From UBA1563 sp041667115 (GTDB lineage Bacteria; Bacteroidota; Ignavibacteria; Ignavibacteriales; Ignavibacteriaceae), in the NCBI GenBank assembly GCA_041667115.1, contig JBAYFO010000076.1, positions 1 to 13,886 on the forward strand: 13,886 bases of DNA, read 5' to 3'. Below, piece after piece: positions 6,966 to 13,886 of this stretch (positions within the stretch are counted from its first letter, which is position 1; each line of letters starts with the position of its first letter). The position numbers and the translations under genes are program-made. The notes under the pieces were generated by a model that ran no database searches, was not told where the DNA came from, and worked only from the letters and a program-made list of their open reading frames with translations.

Positions 6966-7998
6966 TGAAGTTATGGAAAAAAATGAAAATGTAAAGTTAA
7001 CAGCAAAGGACTTTTCTACTAATCAAGATGTTCGTTGGTGTCCGGGTTGCGGTGATTATTCAATATTAGCACAAGCACAACGCATCTCTCCTGATTTAGG
7101 AATTCCGAGAGAAAAATTTGTTTGGGTTTCCGGCATTGGATGTTCAAGCCGTTTCCCTTATTATATGGATACGTATGGATTCCACAGTATCCACGGCAGA
7201 GCTCCTGCTATTGCTACCGGTGTTAAATTGGCAAATCCTGATCTTTCAGTTTGGGTTGCTGCCGGAGATGGAGACTTGTTAAGTATTGGTGGAAATCACT
7301 TCATTCATGCTTGCAGAAGAAATATCGATATGAAAGTAATTCTTTTTAATAATAGAATTTACGGCTTAACAAAAGGACAGTATTCACCAACATCTGAAAA
7401 AGGGAAAAAGACAAAAAGTTCTCCTTACGGAAGTATTGACTTCCCATTTCTTCCGGTGAATATGGCTGTTGCGTCAGGCGCTACTTTTGTAGCACGTTCA
7501 ATCGATAGAGATCCAAAACATTTGCAGACAATGATGCTTCGTGCCGCAGCTCATCATGGGTTGGCATTTATCGAAATCTATCAAAACTGTAATATCTTTA
7601 ATGATGGCGCGTATGAACCTTTGACCAATAAAGAAACGAAAGCAGATAATGTTGTAGTACTTGAACATGGAAAACCTTTGATCTTCGGAAAGAATAACGA
7701 CAAAGGAATTCGCATGGATGGAATGAATCCGGTTATTGTTGATCTTACGACCGGTAAATATTCTGCAGAGGATCTCTGGATACATGATGAGTTCGATGAA
7801 AATCCTGCAAGGAGTTTTGTACTTGCGCACTTTGCCGATCTTGAAAATTTCCCTACTCCAATTGGAGTTTTCAGACAAGTTCAGAAATCAACTTATGATG
7901 GCGATTTGTTTGCCCAACTGGATGAAGTGACCAAACTTAAAGGGAAAGGAAAGTTAGAAAAACTTTTCCGCATGGGAAATACCTGGGAAGTCGCTTAA
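6955..7998 (+). CDS. korB: 2-oxoacid:ferredoxin oxidoreductase beta subunit (TPP and iron-sulfur binding)
   Basis: A 347-residue KorB. It carries the thiamine diphosphate site and a [4Fe-4S] cluster that passes electrons to ferredoxin. The cluster ligands are Cys29 and Cys32 (WCPGCG), Cys63 (GIGCSS) and Cys212 (QNCNIF), the four-cysteine arrangement of this family. The TPP-Mg motif is GDGDLLSIGGNHFIHACRRN (104-123) through NNRIYGLT (132-139), followed by KGQYSPTS (140-147). HSIHGRAPAIATG (77-89) is also typical. There is no extra ferredoxin domain, and no separate ferredoxin-like subunit gene lies nearby, so a soluble ferredoxin encoded elsewhere must be the acceptor. The start at 6955 is set by GGAGGT four bases upstream; korA ends at 6965, an overlap of 11 bases, which suggests translational coupling and balanced subunit synthesis. 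An intrinsic terminator follows 22 bases after the stop. Confidence 0.93.
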   Translation: MSTNEVMEKNENVKLTAKDFSTNQDVRWCPGCGDYSILAQAQRISPDLGIPREKFVWVSGIGCSSRFPYYMDTYGFHSIHGRAPAIATGVKLANPDLSVWVAAGDGDLLSIGGNHFIHACRRNIDMKVILFNNRIYGLTKGQYSPTSEKGKKTKSSPYGSIDFPFLPVNMAVASGATFVARSIDRDPKHLQTMMLRAAAHHGLAFIEIYQNCNIFNDGAYEPLTNKETKADNVVVLEHGKPLIFGKNNDKGIRMDGMNPVIVDLTTGKYSAEDLWIHDEFDENPARSFVLAHFADLENFPTPIGVFRQVQKSTYDGDLFAQLDEVTKLKGKGKLEKLFRMGNTWEVA

Positions 7999-8019
7999 TA
8001 TTCTTTTAACATAATTCTA

Positions 8020-8063
8020 GGGTTTGATGTTGGCGATTGCTGCATCGAACCCTTTTTTGTTTT
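8020..8063 (+). terminator. Intrinsic terminator after korAB
   Basis: GGGTTTGATG (8020-8029) pairs with CATCGAACCC (8043-8052) as a 10-base stem with a single G-T wobble. The 13-base loop is followed at once by TTTTTTGTTTT. It ends the korAB transcript and separates it from nrnA. Confidence 0.88.
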
Positions 8064-8067
8064 GGTT

Positions 8068-8134
8068 ATTAGTCAACGGTCATTGGTCATTAGTTCTTGG
8101 AATGAATTAATAAAAATGACGGCTGACTAATGAC
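8068..8134. repeat. Imperfect inverted repeat built from ATTAGTCA / GGTCATT words
   Basis: ATTAGTCAACGGTCATT (8068-8084) and AATGACGGCTGACTAAT (8115-8131) are inverted copies matching at 15 of 17 positions, with 30 bases between them. A second, shifted pair is GTCATTAGT (8086-8094) with ACTAATGAC (8126-8134), and GGTCATT also occurs twice in direct order (8079-8091). It lies just after the korB terminator and about 60 bases before nrnA. It has no T-tract and is unlikely to be a terminator. It looks like a remnant of a small dispersed intergenic element. Confidence 0.6.
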
Positions 8135-8197
8135 TACATTTTCAAATTTGTTCCTTTTACTTTATACTTTCAACTTTTTACTTGAGACTGTTACCCT

Positions 8198-9202
8198 ATG
8201 AATTACCAATTATTAAAAAAGATCATTCAAGAGAATAACTCTTTTCTTCTTACCACTCATGTTAACCCCGATGCAGATGCAATCGGGTCTGAAATGGCTT
8301 TTTATTTTTTGTTGAAAAAGCTCGGGAAAGTGGTTCATATTGTAAATACAAGTAAGACTCCCTATTATCTTGAGTTTATGGATGCCGCAAATGTTATTCA
8401 ATATTTTGATGAAGAAAAGCATAAAGAGCTATTCAACAAAGTTGATATCCTTATTGCTTTAGATTTTAATCGCGGGCAGCGGATGGTACGCATGGAAAAA
8501 GCGTTTCGAGAAAGCAAGAAACTAAAAATTTGTATCGATCACCATGAAGACCCGGAAAATTTTACAGACCATTTAATTTCTGAAACTTCTTTTGCCGCAA
8601 CCGGGCAAATTATTTATGATTTTATCAAATCGACATCAATTGTAGAAATAAATATTCCGATTGCAGACCCGTTATATGCAGCTATTATGACCGATACAGG
8701 TTCATTTAGATTTGATAGAACTACTGCGGAGATACATTATATTGCTGCCGACTTGCTTAATGCCGGGGTAAAGCCAAATGATGTCTATACAAAAATCTAC
8801 GATACAAGCCGCATCGGGAAGTTAAAGTTACTTGGTGATGCTATTCAATCGCTTAAACTGTATGGCGATAAAGACAATATAGCAGTAATGGTGATAACCA
8901 GAGATGCCATGCAAAGAAGCGGCGCTGATGAAGCCGATACGGACGGATTTGTAAATCTTTGTTTAACAATTGATAGCGTTCAAGTGGCGGTGAAGTTTTT
9001 AGAATTGAATGAGGGCTTCAAAGTTAGTCTGCGTTCAAAAGGGGAGATCAATGTGCAGAAAATTGCCGCTGAGTATGGCGGCGGCGGACATAGAAACGCC
9101 TGCGGTATTCGTATCCGTGATAAGGAAATGAGTACATTTATTCCCGTTCTTATTGAAAGAGTAGAAAAATACCTGGGCAAAGAATTAGCACGTCGGAATT
9201 GA
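8198..9202 (+). CDS. nrnA: DHH/DHHA1 phosphoesterase: bifunctional oligoribonuclease / pAp phosphatase NrnA
   Basis: A 334-residue NrnA-type protein, the usual family length. It degrades two- to five-nucleotide RNAs and dephosphorylates 3'-phosphoadenosine 5'-phosphate; relatives also act on linear or cyclic dinucleotides, so a role in second-messenger turnover is possible. The manganese-binding DHH domain shows HVNPDADAIGSE (21-32), Asp89 in ALDFNRGQRM, the name-giving IDHHEDPENF (113-122) with His115 and His116, and MTDTGSFRF (164-172). The C-terminal DHHA1 domain carries the substrate-binding GGGGHRNACG (294-303). All expected metal ligands are present. It appears to be monocistronic: a strong terminator lies upstream and a 195-base gap precedes atpD. 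A weak TATACT (8163-8168) could serve as its -10 box. The Shine-Dalgarno is poor. Cytoplasmic. Confidence 0.92.
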   Translation: MNYQLLKKIIQENNSFLLTTHVNPDADAIGSEMAFYFLLKKLGKVVHIVNTSKTPYYLEFMDAANVIQYFDEEKHKELFNKVDILIALDFNRGQRMVRMEKAFRESKKLKICIDHHEDPENFTDHLISETSFAATGQIIYDFIKSTSIVEINIPIADPLYAAIMTDTGSFRFDRTTAEIHYIAADLLNAGVKPNDVYTKIYDTSRIGKLKLLGDAIQSLKLYGDKDNIAVMVITRDAMQRSGADEADTDGFVNLCLTIDSVQVAVKFLELNEGFKVSLRSKGEINVQKIAAEYGGGGHRNACGIRIRDKEMSTFIPVLIERVEKYLGKELARRN

Positions 9203-9237
9203 AATATTGCCAACAGAGAGTTTTTCAAGCTTCTATG

Positions 9238-9298
9238 TATGGGGACAAACAAGTTCATCCCGATTGAATTTTTATGGGCACAAAGCAGTTTCACCCTA
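9238..9298. repeat. Two degenerate direct copies of a 26-base GGG...CCC element
   Basis: The segments 9238-9263 and 9273-9298 line up over 26 bases with 19 or so identities, 35 bases apart. Shared blocks are TATGGG, ACAAA, AGTT and CCC. Each unit starts with GGG and ends with CCC, so each could form a small imperfect hairpin. The pair sits in the noncoding gap between nrnA and atpD. I see no coding function on either strand. Confidence 0.5.
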
Positions 9299-9388
9299 GA
9301 ACTATACAATAAAATTGATTTAATTAAAACAACTTATTTGAAAAGAACGTTTAAATGGTTAATTTTTGACAAATAATTTTAAATTTTC

Positions 9389-9393
9389 AGGAG
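9389..9393 (+). promoter_or_regulatory. Shine-Dalgarno of atpD
   Basis: AGGAG lies four bases before the ATG at 9398, confirming the atpD start. No clear sigma70-like promoter is visible in the gap; TTGACA at 9366-9371 is too close to the start codon to serve. Confidence 0.75.
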
Positions 9394-9397
9394 AACC

Positions 9398-10807
9398 ATG
9401 AATCGCCCAAAAGGAAAAATCATTCAAGTTATCGGACCGGTTGTCGATATTCATTTTGAAAATAACCACTTACCTAAAATATTAAATGCCGTAATTATCC
9501 CAAGAACCAATACTGAAGGTGTTGCGGAAGACCTCATTGTAGAAGTGCAACAACATTTAGGCGAAGACCGCGTGAGAACCATTGCTATGGATGTTACCGA
9601 CGGCTTGGTAAGAGGAATGGAAGCTTTTGATACATTAGAACCAATTTCTGTTCCGGTTGGTCCAGCCACGCTTGGAAGATTAATAAATGTAATTGGAAAA
9701 GGAATTGACGGTCTGGGTGAAATAAAAGCCGAAAAGAGATATCCTATCCATCGCCCAGCCCCGGAGTTTAAAAATCTCGCAACAACAACAGAAATGTTTG
9801 AAACCGGAATAAAAGTTATCGATCTCCTTGAACCATACGCAAAAGGAGGAAAAACAGGATTATTCGGCGGCGCCGGTGTTGGTAAAACCGTTATTATTAT
9901 GGAACTCATTAACAATATCGCTCAACAGCATGGTGGTTTTTCCGTATTTGCCGGGGTAGGTGAAAGAACACGTGAAGGAAATGATCTCTGGTTGGAAATG
10001 AAAGAGTCAGGCGTTATTAATAAAACTGCTTTAGTATTCGGACAGATGAATGAACCTCCCGGTGCAAGATTAAGAGTTGGTTTAACCGGACTAACAATTG
10101 CGGAATATTTCCGTGATGAAGAAGGAAAAGATGTTCTTCTTTTTATCGATAACATTTTCCGTTTTACCCAAGCCGGTTCTGAAGTTAGTGCGTTGCTTGG
10201 CAGAATGCCTTCGGCAGTTGGGTATCAACCAAACTTAGCAACCGAAATGGGTGCATTGCAGGAAAGAATTACTTCAACGGATAAAGGTTCAATTACTTCA
10301 GTACAAGCTATTTATGTTCCGGCGGATGATTTAACCGATCCAGCACCGGCAACAGCATTTTCTCACTTAGATGCAACTACCGTATTAAGCAGACAGATCT
10401 CGGAACTTGGAATTTATCCCGCAGTTGATCCACTTGATTCAACATCAAGAATTCTCCAGCCGGGAATTATTGGTGAAGAACATTACAATGTTGCGAAACA
10501 GACAAAAGAAATTCTTCAAGGATATAAGGACCTACAAGATATTATTAACATTCTTGGTATGGATGAACTTTCAGACGAAGATAAAATCACTGTAAAAAGA
10601 GCAAGAAGAATTCAAAGATTTTTCAGCCAACCTTTCTTTGTTGCGGAAGCATTTACAGGAATGAAAGGGAAATATGTTAAGCTTGCCGATACAATAAAGG
10701 GTTTCTCAGCAATTATCAATGGTGAATGCGATGATATTCCTGAACAAGCATTTATGTATGTAGGAAACATAGAAGAAGTCTTCGAAAAAGCTAAAGCGAT
10801 GAGCTAA
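9398..10807 (+). CDS. atpD: F1Fo ATP synthase subunit beta
   Basis: A 469-residue catalytic beta subunit of F-type ATP synthase, membrane-associated through the F1 head. The beta-barrel N domain (1-80) begins with GKIIQVIGPVVDIHF. The nucleotide-binding domain has the P-loop GGAGVGKT (157-164, Lys163), the catalytic carboxylate Glu189 in GERTREG, and the Walker B strand LLFIDNIFRF (247-256, Asp251). ALLGRMPSAVGYQP (265-278), typical of beta and not alpha, is also present. The C-terminal helical domain carries the lever motif as DELSDED (389-395), a conservative change from DELSEED. Length and motifs indicate a complete, functional protein. It is followed one base later by atpC. The alpha, gamma, delta and Fo genes are not in this window, a split known from several FCB-group lineages. 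Confidence 0.97.
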   Translation: MNRPKGKIIQVIGPVVDIHFENNHLPKILNAVIIPRTNTEGVAEDLIVEVQQHLGEDRVRTIAMDVTDGLVRGMEAFDTLEPISVPVGPATLGRLINVIGKGIDGLGEIKAEKRYPIHRPAPEFKNLATTTEMFETGIKVIDLLEPYAKGGKTGLFGGAGVGKTVIIMELINNIAQQHGGFSVFAGVGERTREGNDLWLEMKESGVINKTALVFGQMNEPPGARLRVGLTGLTIAEYFRDEEGKDVLLFIDNIFRFTQAGSEVSALLGRMPSAVGYQPNLATEMGALQERITSTDKGSITSVQAIYVPADDLTDPAPATAFSHLDATTVLSRQISELGIYPAVDPLDSTSRILQPGIIGEEHYNVAKQTKEILQGYKDLQDIINILGMDELSDEDKITVKRARRIQRFFSQPFFVAEAFTGMKGKYVKLADTIKGFSAIINGECDDIPEQAFMYVGNIEEVFEKAKAMS

Positions 10808-10808
10808 T

Positions 10809-11210
10809 ATGAAAGAATTCTCCTTAGAAATTATTACTCCATCTAAACTAGCTTATAGCGCTGAGGTTATCTCCGTTACAGTTCCGGGCACACTAGGAGA
10901 ATTTCAGGTTCTTTATAATCACGCTGCGATTGTAAGTACCCTTGAAATTGGAAAAATAAAAGTTCAACCCAAAGAAGGAGAGACTCTTATTTTTGCAACA
11001 AGCGGAGGAACAATTGAAGTGCTTAATAACAAGGCAGTGGTTCTCGTCGCTTCATTAGAGCGTATAGAAGAAATTGATGTACAAAGGGCAGAGCAAGCCG
11101 TTGAACGCGCAAGGAAAAGATTAGAAAACAAAGCTCAGATTGATGTTACGAGAGCGGAAGCAGCTTTAACTAGAGGGTTAAACCGATTGAAAGTTTCTGC
11201 ATTAAAGTAA
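10809..11210 (+). CDS. atpC: F1Fo ATP synthase subunit epsilon
   Basis: A 133-residue epsilon subunit. The N-terminal beta-sandwich (1-85) has the family's PGTLGEFQVLYNHAAIVSTL (26-45) and the following GKIKV strand that contacts gamma and the c-ring. The C-terminal part (about 88-133) is rich in Glu, Arg and Ala and forms the two-helix hairpin (EEIDVQRAEQAVERARKRL, then DVTRAEAALTRGLNRLK) that in other bacteria binds ATP and restrains ATP hydrolysis. The hairpin is therefore kept here. The ATG follows the atpD stop after a single base, so translation is likely coupled. A hairpin terminator lies about 28 bases after its stop. Confidence 0.94.
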   Translation: MKEFSLEIITPSKLAYSAEVISVTVPGTLGEFQVLYNHAAIVSTLEIGKIKVQPKEGETLIFATSGGTIEVLNNKAVVLVASLERIEEIDVQRAEQAVERARKRLENKAQIDVTRAEAALTRGLNRLKVSALK

Positions 11211-11236
11211 TTGAGTAGTCCATTTTATGTAATTAG

Positions 11237-11270
11237 AAATGAGAGATCCTCTAAAAGATCTCTCATTTTT
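11237..11270. terminator. Hairpin terminator shared by convergent atpC and the calcium ATPase gene
   Basis: AAATGAGAGATC (11237-11248) pairs perfectly with GATCTCTCATTT (11257-11268), a 12-base stem around the loop CTCTAAAA, ending in a T-run (11266-11270). It is a good rho-independent terminator for atpDC. For the opposite strand the tail is only TTTCTAATT, so it may work weakly in that direction. The stop codon (TGA, 11265-11263) of the convergent ATPase lies inside the stem. Confidence 0.85.
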
Positions 11271-13886
11271 GCTCATCAACCGATGAGAATTTAGTAATTT
11301 TGATCCTCTTCACTAGCCGTAAAAATTCCCCAACCCACAGCACAATTGAAGAACCTACGATAAGGAGAACCCAGTCAGCAAGAGTTAATGGTACGGTTCT
11401 AAAGAGTTCTCCTCCAAATTGTACAATGATGATCTGGGTGACAATTATAAATCCACTAATAGCTAAAAAATTCTTATTCGCAAAAAATTTATGAAAAGTA
11501 GAATGATTTGTTCCTAAAGTTTTTGCGTTGAATAAATTCCAGAATTGCAGCAGGACAAAGAAAGTAAAAAACATAGAGAGTTCATAGTCAGTCACTTTTC
11601 CGTCACTTTCCATCCACAAAATAGTTGAAAGTAAAACGACAATAAAAGCAAATCCTGAAATTAGGATGGACTTAAACATCCCCTTAGAGATAATAAAGTC
11701 ACTCGGTTTTCTAGGTTTATGTTTCATTACCGACTTACTAGGCGGCTGTGTTGCTAAAGCGAGAGCGGCGAAGGTATCCATTATTAAATTAACCCAAATC
11801 ATCTGTGGAACGGTTAAGGTTAGTTGAATACCGATAAATGGTCCGAGTAAAACAATTACTAAAGCCACTAAGTTAATAGTTAATTGAAAGAGCAAAAATC
11901 TTTGAATATTTAGATAGAGCGATCTTCCCCACATAACCGCATTAACTATGCTTGTAAACGAGTCATCAAGGAGAATAATGTCGCTAGCTTGCTTGGCAAC
12001 CGCTGAGCCGGTTTTGCCCATTGATAAACCAACGTTGGCATAATTAAGCGCCGGGGCATCGTTTGTTCCATCACCGGTTACAGCAACGATCTGGTCTTTT
12101 TTCTGAAGCAGTTTTACTAATCGAAGTTTATCTAGTGGACGAGCACGCGACAGAATCTTTACATCAAGAATTTTCTCGCAGACTTCATCATCAGAAAGAT
12201 TCCCGAAATCTTCTCCAAGCATTAAATTTTTATCATCCGTATCGATGGCATTATCCCACAAACCAATTTTTCTCGCAATTTCCTTGGCAGTTCCGGGCGT
12301 ATCGCCTGTAACAATCTTCAAGTTAATGCCGGCATCAAGACAAGCTTTTACCGCATCAGGAACTTCTTCTCGCACTGGATCGTTTATTGCAATAAAGCCG
12401 AGCCAAGTCAAATCATGTGCAAGCTGTTCAAGTTCAACTCCATCCGTATATTCACAATTTTCTAAAATAGCAAAAGCGATAGTACGCATTGCGCGATTTT
12501 GATATTCACGAAGTTCGATAAGGATTCTTTCTTTTTGCGAGGTAAAGTCTTCAACCTTCTCTTCACCAACAAATTTCGTGCAAAGATTCAATATTATTTC
12601 AGGCGCTCCTTTAACCAATAAGATCTTCTTTGAATTAATAGCAGAAATTCCATATGTAGCCATATACTTTCGTTCTGTAGTAAACGTCCACTGATGAAGT
12701 ACTTCAAAATTATGTCTCCATTTTTTATAGTCGATATGATTCTCATGAAGCCACAAAAGCATTGCTCCTTCGGTCGGGTTTCCAAGTACTTTTGGCGAGG
12801 GGGCAGTGGTTTCCAAATTGGCTGTAGAATTACCGCAAAATGATTCGATAATAACTTTTTCAATATAAGATGGGTGATCTGAATTTATTTTCTTCGTTTT
12901 CAAAGTAGGGAAATGGACATCATGCACATGCATTTCATTCATTGTAAGCGTGCCGGTCTTATCGGAACAGATAACGGTTGAAGCGCTTATGGTTTCAACT
13001 GCCTGCATTTTTCTTACAAGATTATTAGTCGCCGTCATCTTTCGAACGCTATAGGCAAGGCTTAAGGTTACACTCATAGCCAACCCTTCAGGAACAGCAA
13101 CCACAATCATGGTTACGGCAATCATAAAGAATTGTAAAAATTGTTCGCTGATGTGAGCATTTAACCAATCCCACGGATAGGGAGAAATATATCCAAAGAT
13201 AATCGCCGGGATAATAAAAACGCAGAAGAGAATTACCCCGTAGATCACTCCTCGTAACGAGCCCAAAAAACTATTATTATTAGAGATAAAATCAGGGCGT
13301 TGTTTTGGTTTACTTATAAGGTCAAGTGCATCAAAAAGAATTGGGAGCCAAATACGATGAAGAATGGCAAGAACTGTTAGCCCAATAACACTAACAATGT
13401 ACCACTGTTGATGAGTTAAAAGTAATTCTTGAATTAAAACATCGCGAACGGTTAAAGCAATAAAGGTAAGTCCAGCAATTGAAAATCCGAAGACCCCGAT
13501 TATTTTACTTAATTTCTCTAATTGCAAAGTAAGAGGAGTTTTCTGCCCGGTTTCTTCGGTAGCAGCTTTGGCGGTTTTTCCTATTTCGGTTGAATCACCA
13601 ACTGAAGTCACTTCCATTATCCCGTGTCCATCAACTACTAATGTTCCACGAAGAACTTTGTCTGCGGGATAGGTTTTCTGATCAGACGAATTTTTTACTA
13701 ATTGTTCCGTTGATACTTTATTAACCGCGTTGGATTCACCGGTTAAACTTGATTCGTTGACTTGTAATGAAATTGCTTCGACAACAGTTCCATCGGCAGG
13801 GATTTCTTCGCCGGATTCTATAAGAACAATATCACGAACGACTAAATATTTTTTTGCAATAGTAGTATAATTTTTATCACGAATAA
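11263..13886 (-). CDS. Calcium-transporting P-type ATPase, P2B (PMCA)-like, N terminus beyond right edge
   Basis: The open frame enters from the right edge and gives 873 residues before the stop. The first in-frame ATG (13617) is internal: the 89 codons before it encode actuator-domain sequence with GEEIPADG and the phosphatase motif LTGES (visible residues 25-32 and 47-51). Further on come M4 VPEGLA (264-269), the phosphorylated Asp308 in DKTGTLT, KGAPE (425-429), TGDT (526-529), the hinge VTGDGTNDAPAL (602-613), then M5-M10. M6 WVNLIMDTFAALALATQPP matches plasma-membrane calcium ATPases, as does SFTSIVNAVMWGRSLY. M5 reads FQLTINLVAL, with Ala where two-site SERCA pumps have the site I Glu; M4 Glu plus M6 Asn and Asp suggest one calcium per cycle. 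Likely role: calcium export from the cytoplasm. Missing: roughly the first 100 residues with M1-M2. The C terminus is short, with no calmodulin-like tail. Calcium specificity is inferred. Confidence 0.92.
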   Translation of the reverse strand, partial: IRDKNYTTIAKKYLVVRDIVLIESGEEIPADGTVVEAISLQVNESSLTGESNAVNKVSTEQLVKNSSDQKTYPADKVLRGTLVVDGHGIMEVTSVGDSTEIGKTAKAATEETGQKTPLTLQLEKLSKIIGVFGFSIAGLTFIALTVRDVLIQELLLTHQQWYIVSVIGLTVLAILHRIWLPILFDALDLISKPKQRPDFISNNNSFLGSLRGVIYGVILFCVFIIPAIIFGYISPYPWDWLNAHISEQFLQFFMIAVTMIVVAVPEGLAMSVTLSLAYSVRKMTATNNLVRKMQAVETISASTVICSDKTGTLTMNEMHVHDVHFPTLKTKKINSDHPSYIEKVIIESFCGNSTANLETTAPSPKVLGNPTEGAMLLWLHENHIDYKKWRHNFEVLHQWTFTTERKYMATYGISAINSKKILLVKGAPEIILNLCTKFVGEEKVEDFTSQKERILIELREYQNRAMRTIAFAILENCEYTDGVELEQLAHDLTWLGFIAINDPVREEVPDAVKACLDAGINLKIVTGDTPGTAKEIARKIGLWDNAIDTDDKNLMLGEDFGNLSDDEVCEKILDVKILSRARPLDKLRLVKLLQKKDQIVAVTGDGTNDAPALNYANVGLSMGKTGSAVAKQASDIILLDDSFTSIVNAVMWGRSLYLNIQRFLLFQLTINLVALVIVLLGPFIGIQLTLTVPQMIWVNLIMDTFAALALATQPPSKSVMKHKPRKPSDFIISKGMFKSILISGFAFIVVLLSTILWMESDGKVTDYELSMFFTFFVLLQFWNLFNAKTLGTNHSTFHKFFANKNFLAISGFIIVTQIIIVQFGGELFRTVPLTLADWVLLIVGSSIVLWVGEFLRLVKRIKITKFSSVDEQK

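Noticed and set aside
8980..9309. Minus-strand open frame of 109 codons over the end of nrnA and the following gap
   Set aside because: Most of it is antisense to the well-supported DHHA1 domain, and the remainder is the degenerate repeat; no motif or start signal.
9366..9371. TTGACA upstream of atpD, considered as a -35 box
   Set aside because: A matching -10 would overlap the Shine-Dalgarno and start codon, leaving no leader.
9451..9915. Minus-strand open frame of 154 codons inside atpD
   Set aside because: It mirrors a strongly conserved gene; long antisense frames are expected from the codon bias, and nothing in it resembles a protein family.
1..13886. Search for defence systems, CRISPR, prophage, integrons, toxin-antitoxin pairs or riboswitches
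   Set aside because: All long open frames belong to recognisable housekeeping or stress families, and the gaps contain no spaced repeats, tRNA-like folds or conserved aptamer motifs that I can identify.

Overview
The window is an AT-rich stretch of bacterial chromosome carrying mostly housekeeping and stress genes. The lineage signals point to the FCB group (Bacteroidota, Ignavibacteria or Chlorobi-like). They are an ATP synthase beta-epsilon pair (atpD-atpC) with no other F1Fo genes beside it, a TPR/transmembrane sensor kinase of the type common in Bacteroidota with an 'AHDLRSPF' H-box, a KorA with gamma and alpha domains fused, and weak Shine-Dalgarno sequences in front of most leading genes. 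An Ignavibacteria-like member seems most likely, but this rests on gene style and not on any search.

Left block (1-2334, minus strand): a class I SAM methyltransferase cut by the left edge, a LOG-family phosphoribohydrolase and an Ada-type alkylation-repair regulator follow one another in the same direction. Divergent from ada, across an intergenic stretch of about 320 bases with candidate promoters on both strands, lies a large TPR sensor histidine kinase (2657-4954) with no response regulator beside it.

Middle block (5118-9202, plus strand): korA and korB overlap by 11 bases and encode a two-subunit 2-oxoacid (probably 2-oxoglutarate):ferredoxin oxidoreductase. They are closed by a strong intrinsic terminator. 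An imperfect inverted repeat follows, then nrnA, a DHH/DHHA1 oligoribonuclease/pAp phosphatase.

Right block: atpD and atpC (9398-11210) follow a 195-base gap that holds two degenerate copies of a 26-base element. They end in a hairpin terminator that also contains the stop codon of the convergent last gene, a P2B-like (PMCA-like) calcium P-type ATPase. That gene's reading frame stays open to the right edge, so the first in-frame Met at 13617 is not its real start.

I see no tRNA, rRNA, CRISPR array, transposase, phage gene or defence system. I did not find a convincing undescribed system. The most useful leads are the kinase with a lipoprotein-like N terminus, the two intergenic repeat elements, the possible ada-LOG-methyltransferase unit, and the start corrections for korB, ada and the calcium ATPase.
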